From DASTPP01 sp035762175 (lineage in GTDB: Bacteria; Myxococcota_A; Polyangia; Polyangiales; Polyangiaceae): a stretch of 17,096 bases of DNA. A program made the position numbers and the translations under genes. Position 1 is the stretch's first letter; each line of letters begins with the position of its first letter. The stretch is from assembly GCA_035762175.1 (NCBI GenBank), contig DASTPP010000133.1, positions 1 through 17,096 on the forward strand. The letters are read 5' to 3'. The notes below the pieces were generated by a model. It did not search any database, was not told the DNA's origin, and saw only the letters and a program-made list of their open reading frames with translations. Shown piece after piece: positions 5,844-13,636 of the stretch.

Positions 5844-6487
5844 GCGGTCGGCGGGCCGCGGGGGCCCGGGCCGGGGCGGCGCTCGCCCTCGCGCTCACGC
5901 TCGCGCCCGGCTGCGGCCGCGGGGCGGTCGAGGGCCCCGAGAAGGCGCTCCGCCGCTACGCCGACGCGGCCGCGCGGGGCGACGCGGGGGCGCTCTACGC
6001 CATGATGACCGAGCGCGACCGGCGCTCGCTGGGCCCCTCGGGGGTGGCGCGGGCGGTGTCGGACGCGAGGGGCGAGCTCGGCGAGCAGGCGCGCGCGCTC
6101 ACCGGCCCCTCGCCGCCTAAGGTGCGGGCGACGGCGCGGGTGCGCTACGCGGACGGCGAGGTGGCCACGCTCGAGCTCGAGGGCGACCAATTTCGCATCG
6201 CGTCGGCCGACGCGCTGCCGGCCGACGCCCGGACGCCGGCGCAGGCGCTGGGGCAGCTGCGGCGGGTCTTGGCGCGGCGCAGCTACGCGGGGCTGCTGCG
6301 GGTGCTCTCGAAAGAGACGCGGCAGGCGGTCGAGCGGGACGTGCGGGCGCTGGTCGAGGGGCTTTCCGAGCCCGAGGCGCTCGAGGTGAAGGTCGAGGGC
6401 GAGCGGGCGACGGTGCGGCTGCGGGGCGGGCACGTGGTGCTCTTGCGGCGCGAGGGGGCGGCCTGGCGGGTCGAAGACTTCGATTGA
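5840..6487 (+). CDS. Putative lipoprotein with two NTF2-like halves
   Basis: The product is 215 aa. The start is a GTG overlapping the phosphatase stop (GTGA), which fits the signal peptide exactly: charged MSGRRAAGAR, an Ala/Leu core, then TLAPGC with C25 as probable lipidation site (a somewhat loose lipobox). The mature part seems to contain two related modules. The first is ALRRYADAAARGDAGALYAMMTERDRRSLG ... VATLELEGDQFRI; the second is ALGQLRRVLARRSYAGLLRVLSKETRQAVERD ... HVVLLRREGAAWRVEDFD. Both have the 'helix, then sheet, then W-R-[VI]-x-D' look of NTF2/SnoaL-like folds found in many secreted proteins. The duplication is judged by eye. No catalytic residues stand out, so a binding or scaffolding role in the envelope is more likely than an enzyme. 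I do not recognise a specific family. Confidence 0.75.
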   Translation: MSGRRAAGARAGAALALALTLAPGCGRGAVEGPEKALRRYADAAARGDAGALYAMMTERDRRSLGPSGVARAVSDARGELGEQARALTGPSPPKVRATARVRYADGEVATLELEGDQFRIASADALPADARTPAQALGQLRRVLARRSYAGLLRVLSKETRQAVERDVRALVEGLSEPEALEVKVEGERATVRLRGGHVVLLRREGAAWRVEDFD

Positions 6488-6552
6488 CGGGGCCGGGGGG
6501 GCCAACGCCGGGGTTGCGCCCGGCCGGGGCCGCTCTAGGCTGGGGCGCGGTG

Positions 6553-7350
6553 GTGCGGAGCGCCTTGACCCTCGTCGCGCGCGTGCTGGCCCGGGCGGCG
6601 CCCGCCCTCGGGGCGCTCGGGCTCGTCGCGGCCTTTCCCTCGACCGAGGCCCGGGCCTTCGGCGACGAGGGGGCGTTCCACCCGCGGGTGCTGCTGACGG
6701 GCACCTCGCGCTGGGAGGGGGCGCGCAAGACGGGGCCGCGGCAGTGGTCGTGGGAGCTCGGGCGGCGCACGAGCGCGCCGGCGCGGCTGACGCCGGCGAC
6801 GGTGCGGGCGGACGCGAGCGCCCTCTTGGCCGAGCCCTTCGCGATCTGGGCGGGCCAGGGGCCGGTCTCGCCGCTGTCGGGGCCCGAGATCGAGGGGCTG
6901 CGCAAGTTTTTGTTGGTGGGCGGCATCTTGCTGGTCGACGACGCGGCGCCCGAGACGGGGCAGTTCGGGCGCGAGGCGCGGCGCGAGCTCGGGCGGGTCT
7001 TGCCCGAGGGGGTGGCGCTGCCGCTGCCCGAGGGCCACGTCGTCTACCACTCGTTCTACCTGCTCGACCGGGCCTTCGGGCGGGTCGAGGGGCCGAAGAC
7101 GCTCGACGCGATCGTGCGCGGGGGCACGGCGCAGGTGCTCTTCTCGTCGCACGATCTGCTCGGCGCGCTCGCGCGCGACCCGGGCGGGGCGCCCACGTTC
7201 CCGGTCGTGCCGCGGGGCGAGTGGCAGCGCGAGCGGGTGACGCGCCTTTCGGTCAACATCGCGATGTACGTGCTCTGCTCGACCTACAAAGACGACCAGG
7301 TGCACGCCCCCGCCCTGATGCGCCGCCGCTCGGGCGATCGCGGCCCGTGA
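6553..7350 (+). CDS. DUF4159-domain secreted protein
   Basis: From the GTG at 6553 the product is 265 aa with a good signal peptide (MRSALTLVARVLARAAPALG ... TEARA, cleavage near 35). A TTG at 6484 overlapping the previous stop (TTGA) is in frame and would add 23 Gly/Pro-rich residues before the signal; I prefer 6553, but coupling through the TTG cannot be excluded. The body matches DUF4159: PRVLLTG at the start, LSGPEIEGLRKFLLVGGILLVDDAAPETGQFGREARREL (about 108-146), the HVVYHSFYLLD segment, and a C-terminal LSVNIAMYVLCSTYKDDQVHAP. The fold resembles class-I glutamine-amidotransferase-like domains, without an obvious catalytic Cys-His pair. DUF4159 genes commonly sit beside VWA membrane proteins and MoxR/DUF58 genes, and the next gene is such a VWA protein. 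The role is unknown, probably in an envelope complex. Confidence 0.85.
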   Translation: MRSALTLVARVLARAAPALGALGLVAAFPSTEARAFGDEGAFHPRVLLTGTSRWEGARKTGPRQWSWELGRRTSAPARLTPATVRADASALLAEPFAIWAGQGPVSPLSGPEIEGLRKFLLVGGILLVDDAAPETGQFGREARRELGRVLPEGVALPLPEGHVVYHSFYLLDRAFGRVEGPKTLDAIVRGGTAQVLFSSHDLLGALARDPGGAPTFPVVPRGEWQRERVTRLSVNIAMYVLCSTYKDDQVHAPALMRRRSGDRGP

Positions 7351-7392
7351 AGGGGGGCCCGAGGCCTTGACCCAGCACCCCGAGCGCGCCCC

Positions 7393-9600
7393 GTGACCAG
7401 CACCCTCGGCCTGTCGGCCGACCTGCCGCTCGCCCTGGCGGTCGTGGCGTTCGTCGTCGCGGCGGCGGGGCTCGTGCTGCTCGTGCTCGAGGCGCGGCGG
7501 CGGCGGGCCAAGGGCTGGCCGGCGGTGGTGGCGACGGGGCTCGCCTCGGCGCTGCTCGCGCTCGCGGCGCTCTTGCGCCCGGTCGTCGTGCGCTCGCGGG
7601 GCAGCTCGGTCGGGCCGAAGGTCGTGGTGCTGGTCGACCGCTCGCGCAGCATGCTCCTGCCGGGCGACGGGGGCGGGACGCGCGACGCGGCGGCGGCGAA
7701 GGCGCTCGAGGGGCTCGCGCGCGCGACGCGGCAGGCGAGGGTCAGCCTCTTCGGCTTCGGCGAGGGGGCGCCCTCGGCCTTCGAGGGCGTCGCGGCGAGC
7801 CCGGCGCGCGCGGGCCGCTCCGACCTCGTGCGGGCGGCGCGCGAGCTCTTCGCCGCGTCCGACGAGCGGCCGCGCGCGCTCGTGGTCGTCAGCGACGGGC
7901 GGCTGACGGGCGGCGGCGCCGAGGCGCTGCGCCGGGTGCTCGAGGGGGGCGACTCGGTCGGCGCGCTGCCGCCGGTGCACGCGGTGTCGGTGGCGAGGCG
8001 AGAGCCGCGCGACGCGAGCCTGCGGGCCATCCGGTTCGCGGGCACGGCGGTGGCGCACCAGCCCTTCCAGCTCACGATCGAGGTCGGCTGCGGGGGGGGC
8101 CTTTCGTGCGAGTCCTTGCCGGTGACCGTGCGCGAGCTGCTCGACGGGGCGCCGCCGACCCTGCTGGCGACGGGCGCGGCGCGCGTGACCGACGGGCAGG
8201 GCTCGCTCGCGACGACGGTGACGCTCGACCGGGCGGGGCCGCGCCTGGTCGAGGTGACGCTCGGGGCGCCGGCGGGCGACGAGCTGCCCGAGAACGACCG
8301 GCGCGTCTTCGCGGTCGACGTGGCGCGCGAGCGGGTGCGGGTGCTGCACGTCGCGGGGAGGCCGACCTACGACGTGCGGGCGCTGCGCACGTGGCTGAAG
8401 GCGAACGCCTCGGTCGACGTCGTCGCCTTCTTCATCTTGCGCTCGAACCAAGACGACGTGATGGCGGGCGAGAGCGAGCTGGCGCTCATCAAGTTCCCCG
8501 TCGACGAGCTCTTCACCGAGCACCTGCCGAGCTTCGACGCGGTGATTTTGCAAGACTTCAACGCGATCCCCTATGGGCTCTCGCAGTACCTCGGCAACCT
8601 CGCGAAGTACGTCGAGTCGGGCGGCGGGCTCGTGATGGTGGGCGGGCCCGACGCCTTCTTGGGCGGGGGCTACGACGGCACGCCGCTCGAGCGGGCCTTG
8701 CCGGTCGACCTCGACGGGGCGGCCGAGCAGCCCGCCTTCGACCTCGGCGACGTGGTGCCGCGGGTGACGGCGGCGGGCGCGGCGGCGCCGGTGCTCGGGC
8801 CGCTGCGGGCGCTGCTCGACGAGCTGCCGCCGATGCCGGGGGCGAACCTGGTCGGGGCGCCGAAGCCGGGGTCGCTGGTCTTGTGGGAGCACCCGACGCG
8901 GCGCACGCGCGCGGGCCAGCCCATGCCGCTCTTGACGCTGGGCGAGACGGGCGACGGGCGGGCGGTGGCGATCGCGCTCGACGGGGCGCACCGGCTCGGC
9001 TTCAGCGAGGCGGCGGCGAAGGTGGCGGGGCGGGGCCACGGCGCGCTCTGGGACGGCCTGCTCGGGTGGCTGATGCGCGACCCGCGCTTCGAGCCGGCGC
9101 GGGTCGAGACGGCGGGGGCGTGCGTGGCGGGCGAGCCGACGTCGCTGCGCGTCATGCCGCTGCCGGGCACGCAGGGCACGGTGACGGTCGAGGTGACCTC
9201 GACCGAGGCGGGCCGGCCGGTCGAGCGGCGCTCGGCCGAGCTGCCGCCCGGCGACCGGGGCGTCGAGCTCGCCGTCGGGCCGCTGCCGGCCGGGGGCTAC
9301 CTGGCCAAGGTGCGGGTCGGCTCGGGCTCGACGACCCGGCACGCGTTCGCGTGCGAGAAGGGGGGCGACGAGTGGGCCGACAGCCGGCCCGACGAGGGGC
9401 TCTTGCGCGGGCTCGCCGAGGCGACGGGGGGCACGTTCCGCCGCGCCGATGAGGTCGACGCGCTGCCCCTGCCGCCGCCGACCCACGTGAGCGCCGAGCG
9501 CAGCGTCGCGCCCGTCTTGCCGGCCTGGCTCTGGACGCTCGGGGCGGCCGTCGCCCTCGGGGCCCACTGGATCGCCCGCCGGCGGGCCGGGCTCGCCTGA
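7393..9600 (+). CDS. Membrane VWA protein with glutamine amidotransferase-like domain
   Basis: The product is 735 aa from a GTG. Two N-terminal membrane helices (about 11-33 and 43-62) precede a von Willebrand A domain (about 75-230). Its metal-binding MIDAS is partly intact: DRSRSM (82-87, DxSxS) and VVSDGR (D168). A beta-rich stretch follows, then a glutamine-amidotransferase-like domain (about 320-560) with VRVLHVAGRPTYDVRALRTWL, GGGLVMVGGPDAFLGGGYDGTPLERALPVDL, and no clear catalytic Cys. A C-terminal helix (WLWTLGAAVALGAHWIARRR) ends in the cytoplasm. The layout 'TM-TM-VWA-GATase1-like-TM' is known from Planctomycetes and myxobacteria, where it accompanies DUF4159, MoxR and DUF58 genes. 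Here DUF4159 precedes it (42 bp) but no MoxR ATPase or DUF58 gene is present. It probably forms an envelope complex with the DUF4159 protein (inference). Confidence 0.85.
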   Translation: MTSTLGLSADLPLALAVVAFVVAAAGLVLLVLEARRRRAKGWPAVVATGLASALLALAALLRPVVVRSRGSSVGPKVVVLVDRSRSMLLPGDGGGTRDAAAAKALEGLARATRQARVSLFGFGEGAPSAFEGVAASPARAGRSDLVRAARELFAASDERPRALVVVSDGRLTGGGAEALRRVLEGGDSVGALPPVHAVSVARREPRDASLRAIRFAGTAVAHQPFQLTIEVGCGGGLSCESLPVTVRELLDGAPPTLLATGAARVTDGQGSLATTVTLDRAGPRLVEVTLGAPAGDELPENDRRVFAVDVARERVRVLHVAGRPTYDVRALRTWLKANASVDVVAFFILRSNQDDVMAGESELALIKFPVDELFTEHLPSFDAVILQDFNAIPYGLSQYLGNLAKYVESGGGLVMVGGPDAFLGGGYDGTPLERALPVDLDGAAEQPAFDLGDVVPRVTAAGAAAPVLGPLRALLDELPPMPGANLVGAPKPGSLVLWEHPTRRTRAGQPMPLLTLGETGDGRAVAIALDGAHRLGFSEAAAKVAGRGHGALWDGLLGWLMRDPRFEPARVETAGACVAGEPTSLRVMPLPGTQGTVTVEVTSTEAGRPVERRSAELPPGDRGVELAVGPLPAGGYLAKVRVGSGSTTRHAFACEKGGDEWADSRPDEGLLRGLAEATGGTFRRADEVDALPLPPPTHVSAERSVAPVLPAWLWTLGAAVALGAHWIARRRAGLA

Positions 9601-9643
9601 CGCGGCCGGTCGCGCGCTCGCGCGGCGCGCGCCTCCCGCCCGG

Positions 9644-9657
9644 GGCGCCGCGGCGCC
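9644..9657. repeat. 14-bp perfect palindrome before serA
   Basis: GGCGCCGCGGCGCC is its own reverse complement. It lies in the 136-bp gap between the VWA gene and serA, within very GC-rich sequence containing other short inverted stretches. It could be part of a terminator or an operator-like site. At this GC content chance is also reasonable. Confidence 0.35.
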
Positions 9658-9736
9658 GAGAAGGCGGCCCCGGCGGCGCGAGGGGGCGCGCGTGCCCCGT
9701 TCCCTTTTGGCCGGCGTCGTGCGAAGACCCGGGGCC

Positions 9737-11335
9737 ATGCCGCGCGTACTCGTCTGTGACATCTTGAGCGAAAAGGGCCTCGAAATCCTCCGCAGCACGC
9801 CGGGGCTCGAGGTCGACTACAAGCCCGGCCTGTCCGAAGACGATCTGGCCAAGGCGGTCGTCGGCTACGACGCCCTCGTGGTGCGCTCGGGCTCGAAGAT
9901 CACGGCGAAGGTCATCGAGGCGAGCCCCAGCCTGCGCCTCGTCGGGCGCGCGGGCATCGGCGTCGAGAACATCGACGTCGAGGCCGCGTCCAAGCGCGGC
10001 ATCATCGTGATGAACACGCCGACCGGCAACGCCGTGACGACGGCCGAGCACACGCTCTCGCTGCTCTTCGCCCTCGCGCGGCGCATCCCCCAGGCCGACG
10101 CGGCCCTGCGGGCCGGCCGCTGGGAGCGCGGGGCGGCCTTCCAGGGCCACGAGCTGGCGGGCAAGACGCTCGGGGTCGTGGGCCTCGGCAACGTCGGGCG
10201 CATGGTGGTCGAGCGGGCGAAGGCGCTGCGCATGAACGTCATCGTGCACGACCCGGTGCTCACGCCCGAGCGCGCCGCCGCCGTCGGCGTGCACCTCGTG
10301 CCGCTCGACGACCTCTGGGCCTGGTCCGACGCCATCACCGTGCACACGCCGCTCAGCGACGAGACGCACCACCTCGTCGACGACGACGCCGTCTCGCGCA
10401 TGAAGCGCGGCGTCCTGCTCGTCAACTGCGCCCGCGGCGGCATCTTCGACGAGGCCGCCGTCCTGCGCGGGCTCGAGTCGGGGCAGATCGGCGGCGTCGC
10501 CCTCGACGTCTTCGAAGAAGAGCCCCCCCGGGCCGACCACCCGCTCTTCAAGCGCGACGACGTCGTCGTCACCCCGCACCTCGGCGCCAACACCGAGGAG
10601 GCCCTCGAGCGCGTGGCCTCCGAGATCGCCGACCAGGTCGTCGCCTACTTCGCCACCGGCACCATCGTCAACGCGGTCAACGTGCCGAGCATGCCGCGAG
10701 ACATGGTGTCGAAGGCGACCCCGTACATCGACCTGGCCAACCGCCTCGGCACCTTCATCGCGCAGGTGAGCGGGCTGAAGCCGACGACGATCGAGATCGA
10801 GCTGGTGGGCGAGCCGAGCGAGCTCGGCGCGCAGGCCATCACGGCGAGCGCGCTGGCGGGCGTGCTCGCGCGCTTCCTCGGGCGGGGGGTCAACCAGGTG
10901 TCGGCGCCCTTCATCGCCCAGGACCGCGGCATCCGCGTGCGCGAGGTGCGCATGGCGGGCCCCTACGGCCGCTACAACGCCATCGTCGGCGTGAAGATCG
11001 TGGGCGACGGCGGCCGCAGCGCGACGGCCCTCGGCACGCTCGGCGCCGACGGCACCGCGCGCCTGGTCGGCTGGGACGGCTTCGACCTCGAGGCGAGCCT
11101 GACCGGCCCGACGCTGGTGCTCACGACGCTCGACCGGCCGGGCGTCGTCGGCGACGTCGGCTCGGTGCTGGGCAAGCACGCCATCAACGTCCGGCAGATC
11201 CAGCTCGGGCTGCGCTCGAGCGACAACAAGGCGGTCTCGCTCTGGGGCCTCGCGGGCGACCCGAACCCGGCGCTCGTCGAAGAGCTCAAGCGCGTCGCCG
11301 ACGTCGACCGGGCCGCGCTCGTCGACCTGCCCTGA
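9737..11335 (+). CDS. serA: D-3-phosphoglycerate dehydrogenase (type I, with ACT domain)
   Basis: The product is 532 aa, typical of the long SerA form. It oxidises 3-phosphoglycerate to 3-phosphohydroxypyruvate with NAD+, the first step of serine synthesis, in the cytoplasm. Visible: substrate-domain signature VVRSGSKIT (48-56) and GRAGIGVENID (70-80); NAD-binding GLGNVG (149-154) with acidic D172 further on; catalytic set R233 (NCARGG), Glu in FEEEPP (259-264) and H281 (TPHLGA). From about 320 there is an intervening ASB-like domain (NVPSM ... AQDRGIRV), then a C-terminal ACT domain (TLVLTTLDRPGVVGDVGSVLGKHAINVRQIQLG), where L-serine usually acts as feedback inhibitor. The start ATG at 9737 gives the family N-terminus (MPRVLVCDILSEKG); an upstream GTG at 9692 would add 15 residues. 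It stands alone in pathway terms, and the membrane gene 27 bp downstream is unrelated. Confidence 0.96.
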   Translation: MPRVLVCDILSEKGLEILRSTPGLEVDYKPGLSEDDLAKAVVGYDALVVRSGSKITAKVIEASPSLRLVGRAGIGVENIDVEAASKRGIIVMNTPTGNAVTTAEHTLSLLFALARRIPQADAALRAGRWERGAAFQGHELAGKTLGVVGLGNVGRMVVERAKALRMNVIVHDPVLTPERAAAVGVHLVPLDDLWAWSDAITVHTPLSDETHHLVDDDAVSRMKRGVLLVNCARGGIFDEAAVLRGLESGQIGGVALDVFEEEPPRADHPLFKRDDVVVTPHLGANTEEALERVASEIADQVVAYFATGTIVNAVNVPSMPRDMVSKATPYIDLANRLGTFIAQVSGLKPTTIEIELVGEPSELGAQAITASALAGVLARFLGRGVNQVSAPFIAQDRGIRVREVRMAGPYGRYNAIVGVKIVGDGGRSATALGTLGADGTARLVGWDGFDLEASLTGPTLVLTTLDRPGVVGDVGSVLGKHAINVRQIQLGLRSSDNKAVSLWGLAGDPNPALVEELKRVADVDRAALVDLP

Positions 11336-11362
11336 AGCGCCCGGCGAGGGCCGCTTCCCCCC

Positions 11363-13636
11363 GTGCCCCGCGACGGCCGCTCGTTCGTCCTCGCCCTCTT
11401 GCCCGTGCTCTACGTCGCCTTCGCGGCGGCGCGGGCGGGCGGGGCCTCGCGCGCGCCGCTGGCCGCGCTCGTCGGGCTGCCGCTCGCGCTGCGCCTCGCG
11501 TTCCGCCTGTCCGAGCCCGGCCGGGCCGAGGGCGAGGGGGCGGGGCCGGAGGCGCGGGCGGCCTTCCGGTGGGCGGCGGCGGCGGCGGCCGTCTACGTCG
11601 CGGCGCGCAGCGCGCCCTCGGGCCGGCCCGCCTTCGACGCGTTCGCGGCGGCGGCCGTCGCGGCGGCCACGGTCGCGGCGGCCTACGGGCTCGCGCGCGT
11701 GCCCGAGGGGCCGGGCCTCTTGCGCTGCCCGCCCGCCTCGCGCCGCCTCGACGGCGCGGCGGCGGCGACGCTCGTCGGGGCGATGGCCGTCACCGTCCCG
11801 GCCGCCGCGGCCCTCTCGGCCGGGCGCCGCGCCAGCATCGACCCGCTCACCATCGACTACACGCTGGCGGCCGAGGGCGCCGGCTGCCTGATCTTGCTCT
11901 CGCTCGCGTCGCTGCGCGTGCGGCTGCAGCGGCAGCTCGAGCTCGGCGTCGTCGACCGCGCCACGTTCGCGCTCGTCGCGTGCGCGACGCTGCTCGCGGT
12001 GGCGGGGCCGGCGGCGGCGCTGCGCGTCGCGGCGCCCGACCGGGCGCTGCCGGCCTCGGCCGTCGCCGCGGCGCTCGGCGTCAGCGCGGCGCTCGCCGCC
12101 CCCGACGCCCGCGCCGTGGGGCAGGCGCTGCGCACCGCGCTCGTGGCCGCCCTGGCCGGCGTGCCGCTCGCGCTCGGGGCCGCCTCGCTCGCGCGCGGCT
12201 CGCCCAAGTACGCCGGCGCCGTGGTGCTGCTGGCCAGCCCGGGGCTCGTGGTCGTGGGCGTGGCGGCGCGGCGGCTGTCGCGGCGCCTGATGCCCGACGC
12301 GCGCCGGTGGCTCGACGCGATCGAGCGCGCCCAAGACCGGGCGACCCTGGCCGAGCCCCGCGCGGCGCTGCGGGCGGTGCTCGCGACGCTGCGCGAGCGG
12401 CTCGGCCCGAGCGCGGCCTCGCCGGTGCTCGTGCGCGCCGAGGCCGGCGACGCGCTCACGGTCGACCGCGCCGGCTACCTGCACGAGGCCCGCGCGGCCG
12501 CGCCGGCCGAGCTGCGGGCCTTCTGCCGGGCCGAGCCGGGCCACACCTTCCGGCTCGAGGTGGCGCGCGCGCTCGAGGTGCGCAACCCCGCCGTCCGGCC
12601 CGCCCTCGCCTGGATGGAGGCCCACGACTACGCGTCCGTCACCGCGCTCGACGACGGCGACGCGCCGGTCGGCCTGCTCGTGATGCCCCGCGCGGGCCGC
12701 AAGAGCGCCCTGACGCTCGCCGAGGCCCTCGCGCTCGGGCGGCTCGGCGAGCGGCTGACCTCGGTGCTCGCGCTCTCGGCCGCCATCGCCGCCGCGCGCG
12801 AGCGGCGGCGCGAGGCCGAGGGGCGCGCCGCCGCGCTCGAAGGCGAGCTCGCGCGCACCGCCGAGGTGCTCTCGGCCGAGCGCGGGCGCTACCGCGAGCA
12901 CGCCCGCAGGCTCGCGGCCGCGGCGTCGATCGCGCGCTACAGCCCCGCCTCGCGCCTCGCCGACGACGAGCTGACGGGCGCCTCGGCCCTCGCGGGGCCC
13001 CTCGCGCTGCTCGCGCCCGGCGGCGTCGACGCCGTCGCGGCCGCCGCCTGCGTGCACGCGCGCGGGCCCCGCAGCGAGCAGCCCTTCGTCGTCGTCGACG
13101 GCACCGACCCGTCCTACCACGAGGTCGGCCCCTGGTCGGACGGGCCCGGCTCGCCGCTGCGCTCGTCCGCCGGCGGCACGCTCGTCGTCGTCGACGGGCC
13201 GGCGCTGCCCCCCGAGGTGCAGCGCCACCTCGCGGCGCAGGCGCGCGGGGGCGGGGGCGGCGCGGGCCCCCCGCCCCGGCTCGTCGTCGTCGTGCGGCGG
13301 GGCCCCTCGGCCCCCGAGCCGCTCGGGCGCCTCGAGCCCGAGCTCGGCGACGCGCTCTCGGGCCACGCCGTCGCCCTGCCGCCGCTCTCCGAGCGCGCCG
13401 AAGATCTGCGCTCCATCGCCCTCGACCGCCTCGCGCGCCTGGGGCTCGCGCTGCAGGGCTCGCCGCTCGGCATCGCCGACGACGCGCTCGCGCGCCTGCT
13501 CGAGTGCCCCTGGCCCGCCAACGACGCCGAGCTCGACGTCGTACTCTTGCGCGCCGCGCTCGACGCCCGCGGGCCCGTCGTCACCGCCAAAGATCTCGAG
13601 CGCACGGGCTTCGCGCCCGCGGGGCGCGGGCCGTGA
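11363..13636 (+). CDS. Polytopic membrane protein with degenerate NtrC-type AAA+ domain
   Basis: The product is 757 aa from a GTG. Residues 1 to about 305 hold roughly eight to ten Ala-rich membrane helices. Residues about 330-470 look like a GAF sensor (PVLVRAEAGDALTVDRAGYL ... VTALDDGDAPVGLLVMPRAGR). Residues 471-520 form a charged coiled coil. The C-terminal part (about 540-735) can be laid along a sigma-54 activator AAA+ domain: GPLALLAPGGVDAV in place of Walker A, AGGTLVVVDGPALPPEVQRHL for Walker B, PRLVVVVRRG for sensor I, ALPPLSERAEDLRSIALDRL, and ECPWPANDAELDVVLLRAA for the usual WPGNVREL motif. The P-loop Lys, the Walker B acidic pair, the GAFTGA loop and a C-terminal DNA-binding helix-turn-helix are all missing. 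It therefore cannot work as a normal ATPase activator and is probably a membrane signalling or scaffold pseudo-enzyme. Its TGA overlaps the next start (GTGA). Confidence 0.78.
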   Translation: MPRDGRSFVLALLPVLYVAFAAARAGGASRAPLAALVGLPLALRLAFRLSEPGRAEGEGAGPEARAAFRWAAAAAAVYVAARSAPSGRPAFDAFAAAAVAAATVAAAYGLARVPEGPGLLRCPPASRRLDGAAAATLVGAMAVTVPAAAALSAGRRASIDPLTIDYTLAAEGAGCLILLSLASLRVRLQRQLELGVVDRATFALVACATLLAVAGPAAALRVAAPDRALPASAVAAALGVSAALAAPDARAVGQALRTALVAALAGVPLALGAASLARGSPKYAGAVVLLASPGLVVVGVAARRLSRRLMPDARRWLDAIERAQDRATLAEPRAALRAVLATLRERLGPSAASPVLVRAEAGDALTVDRAGYLHEARAAAPAELRAFCRAEPGHTFRLEVARALEVRNPAVRPALAWMEAHDYASVTALDDGDAPVGLLVMPRAGRKSALTLAEALALGRLGERLTSVLALSAAIAAARERRREAEGRAAALEGELARTAEVLSAERGRYREHARRLAAAASIARYSPASRLADDELTGASALAGPLALLAPGGVDAVAAAACVHARGPRSEQPFVVVDGTDPSYHEVGPWSDGPGSPLRSSAGGTLVVVDGPALPPEVQRHLAAQARGGGGGAGPPPRLVVVVRRGPSAPEPLGRLEPELGDALSGHAVALPPLSERAEDLRSIALDRLARLGLALQGSPLGIADDALARLLECPWPANDAELDVVLLRAALDARGPVVTAKDLERTGFAPAGRGP

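Noticed and set aside
7393..9600. Mg-chelatase or BatA/BatB aerotolerance protein
   Set aside because: It has a VWA domain and membrane helices, but the large amidotransferase-like domain and the length do not fit those families.
6535..9798. Minus-strand open frame of over 1000 codons
   Set aside because: It is the shadow of the DUF4159 and VWA genes. The product is Arg/His/Pro/Ala-rich repeats of low complexity without any recognisable motif.
9152..13366. Minus-strand open frame of about 1400 codons
   Set aside because: It is opposite serA and the membrane protein gene, both with clear families and starts. The shadow has no family motif and implausible composition.
11569..13632. Plus-strand open frame upstream of the FAD enzyme, in frame with it
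   Set aside because: This would make a giant fusion, but the segment before 13633 is Arg/Gly/Ala filler in the wrong frame of the pseudo-AAA+ gene. The GTG at 13633 gives an exact FAD-binding N-terminus.
11363..13636. Functional sigma-54-dependent transcription activator
   Set aside because: The P-loop lysine, GAFTGA loop and DNA-binding domain are absent, so activation of sigma-54 polymerase is not supported.
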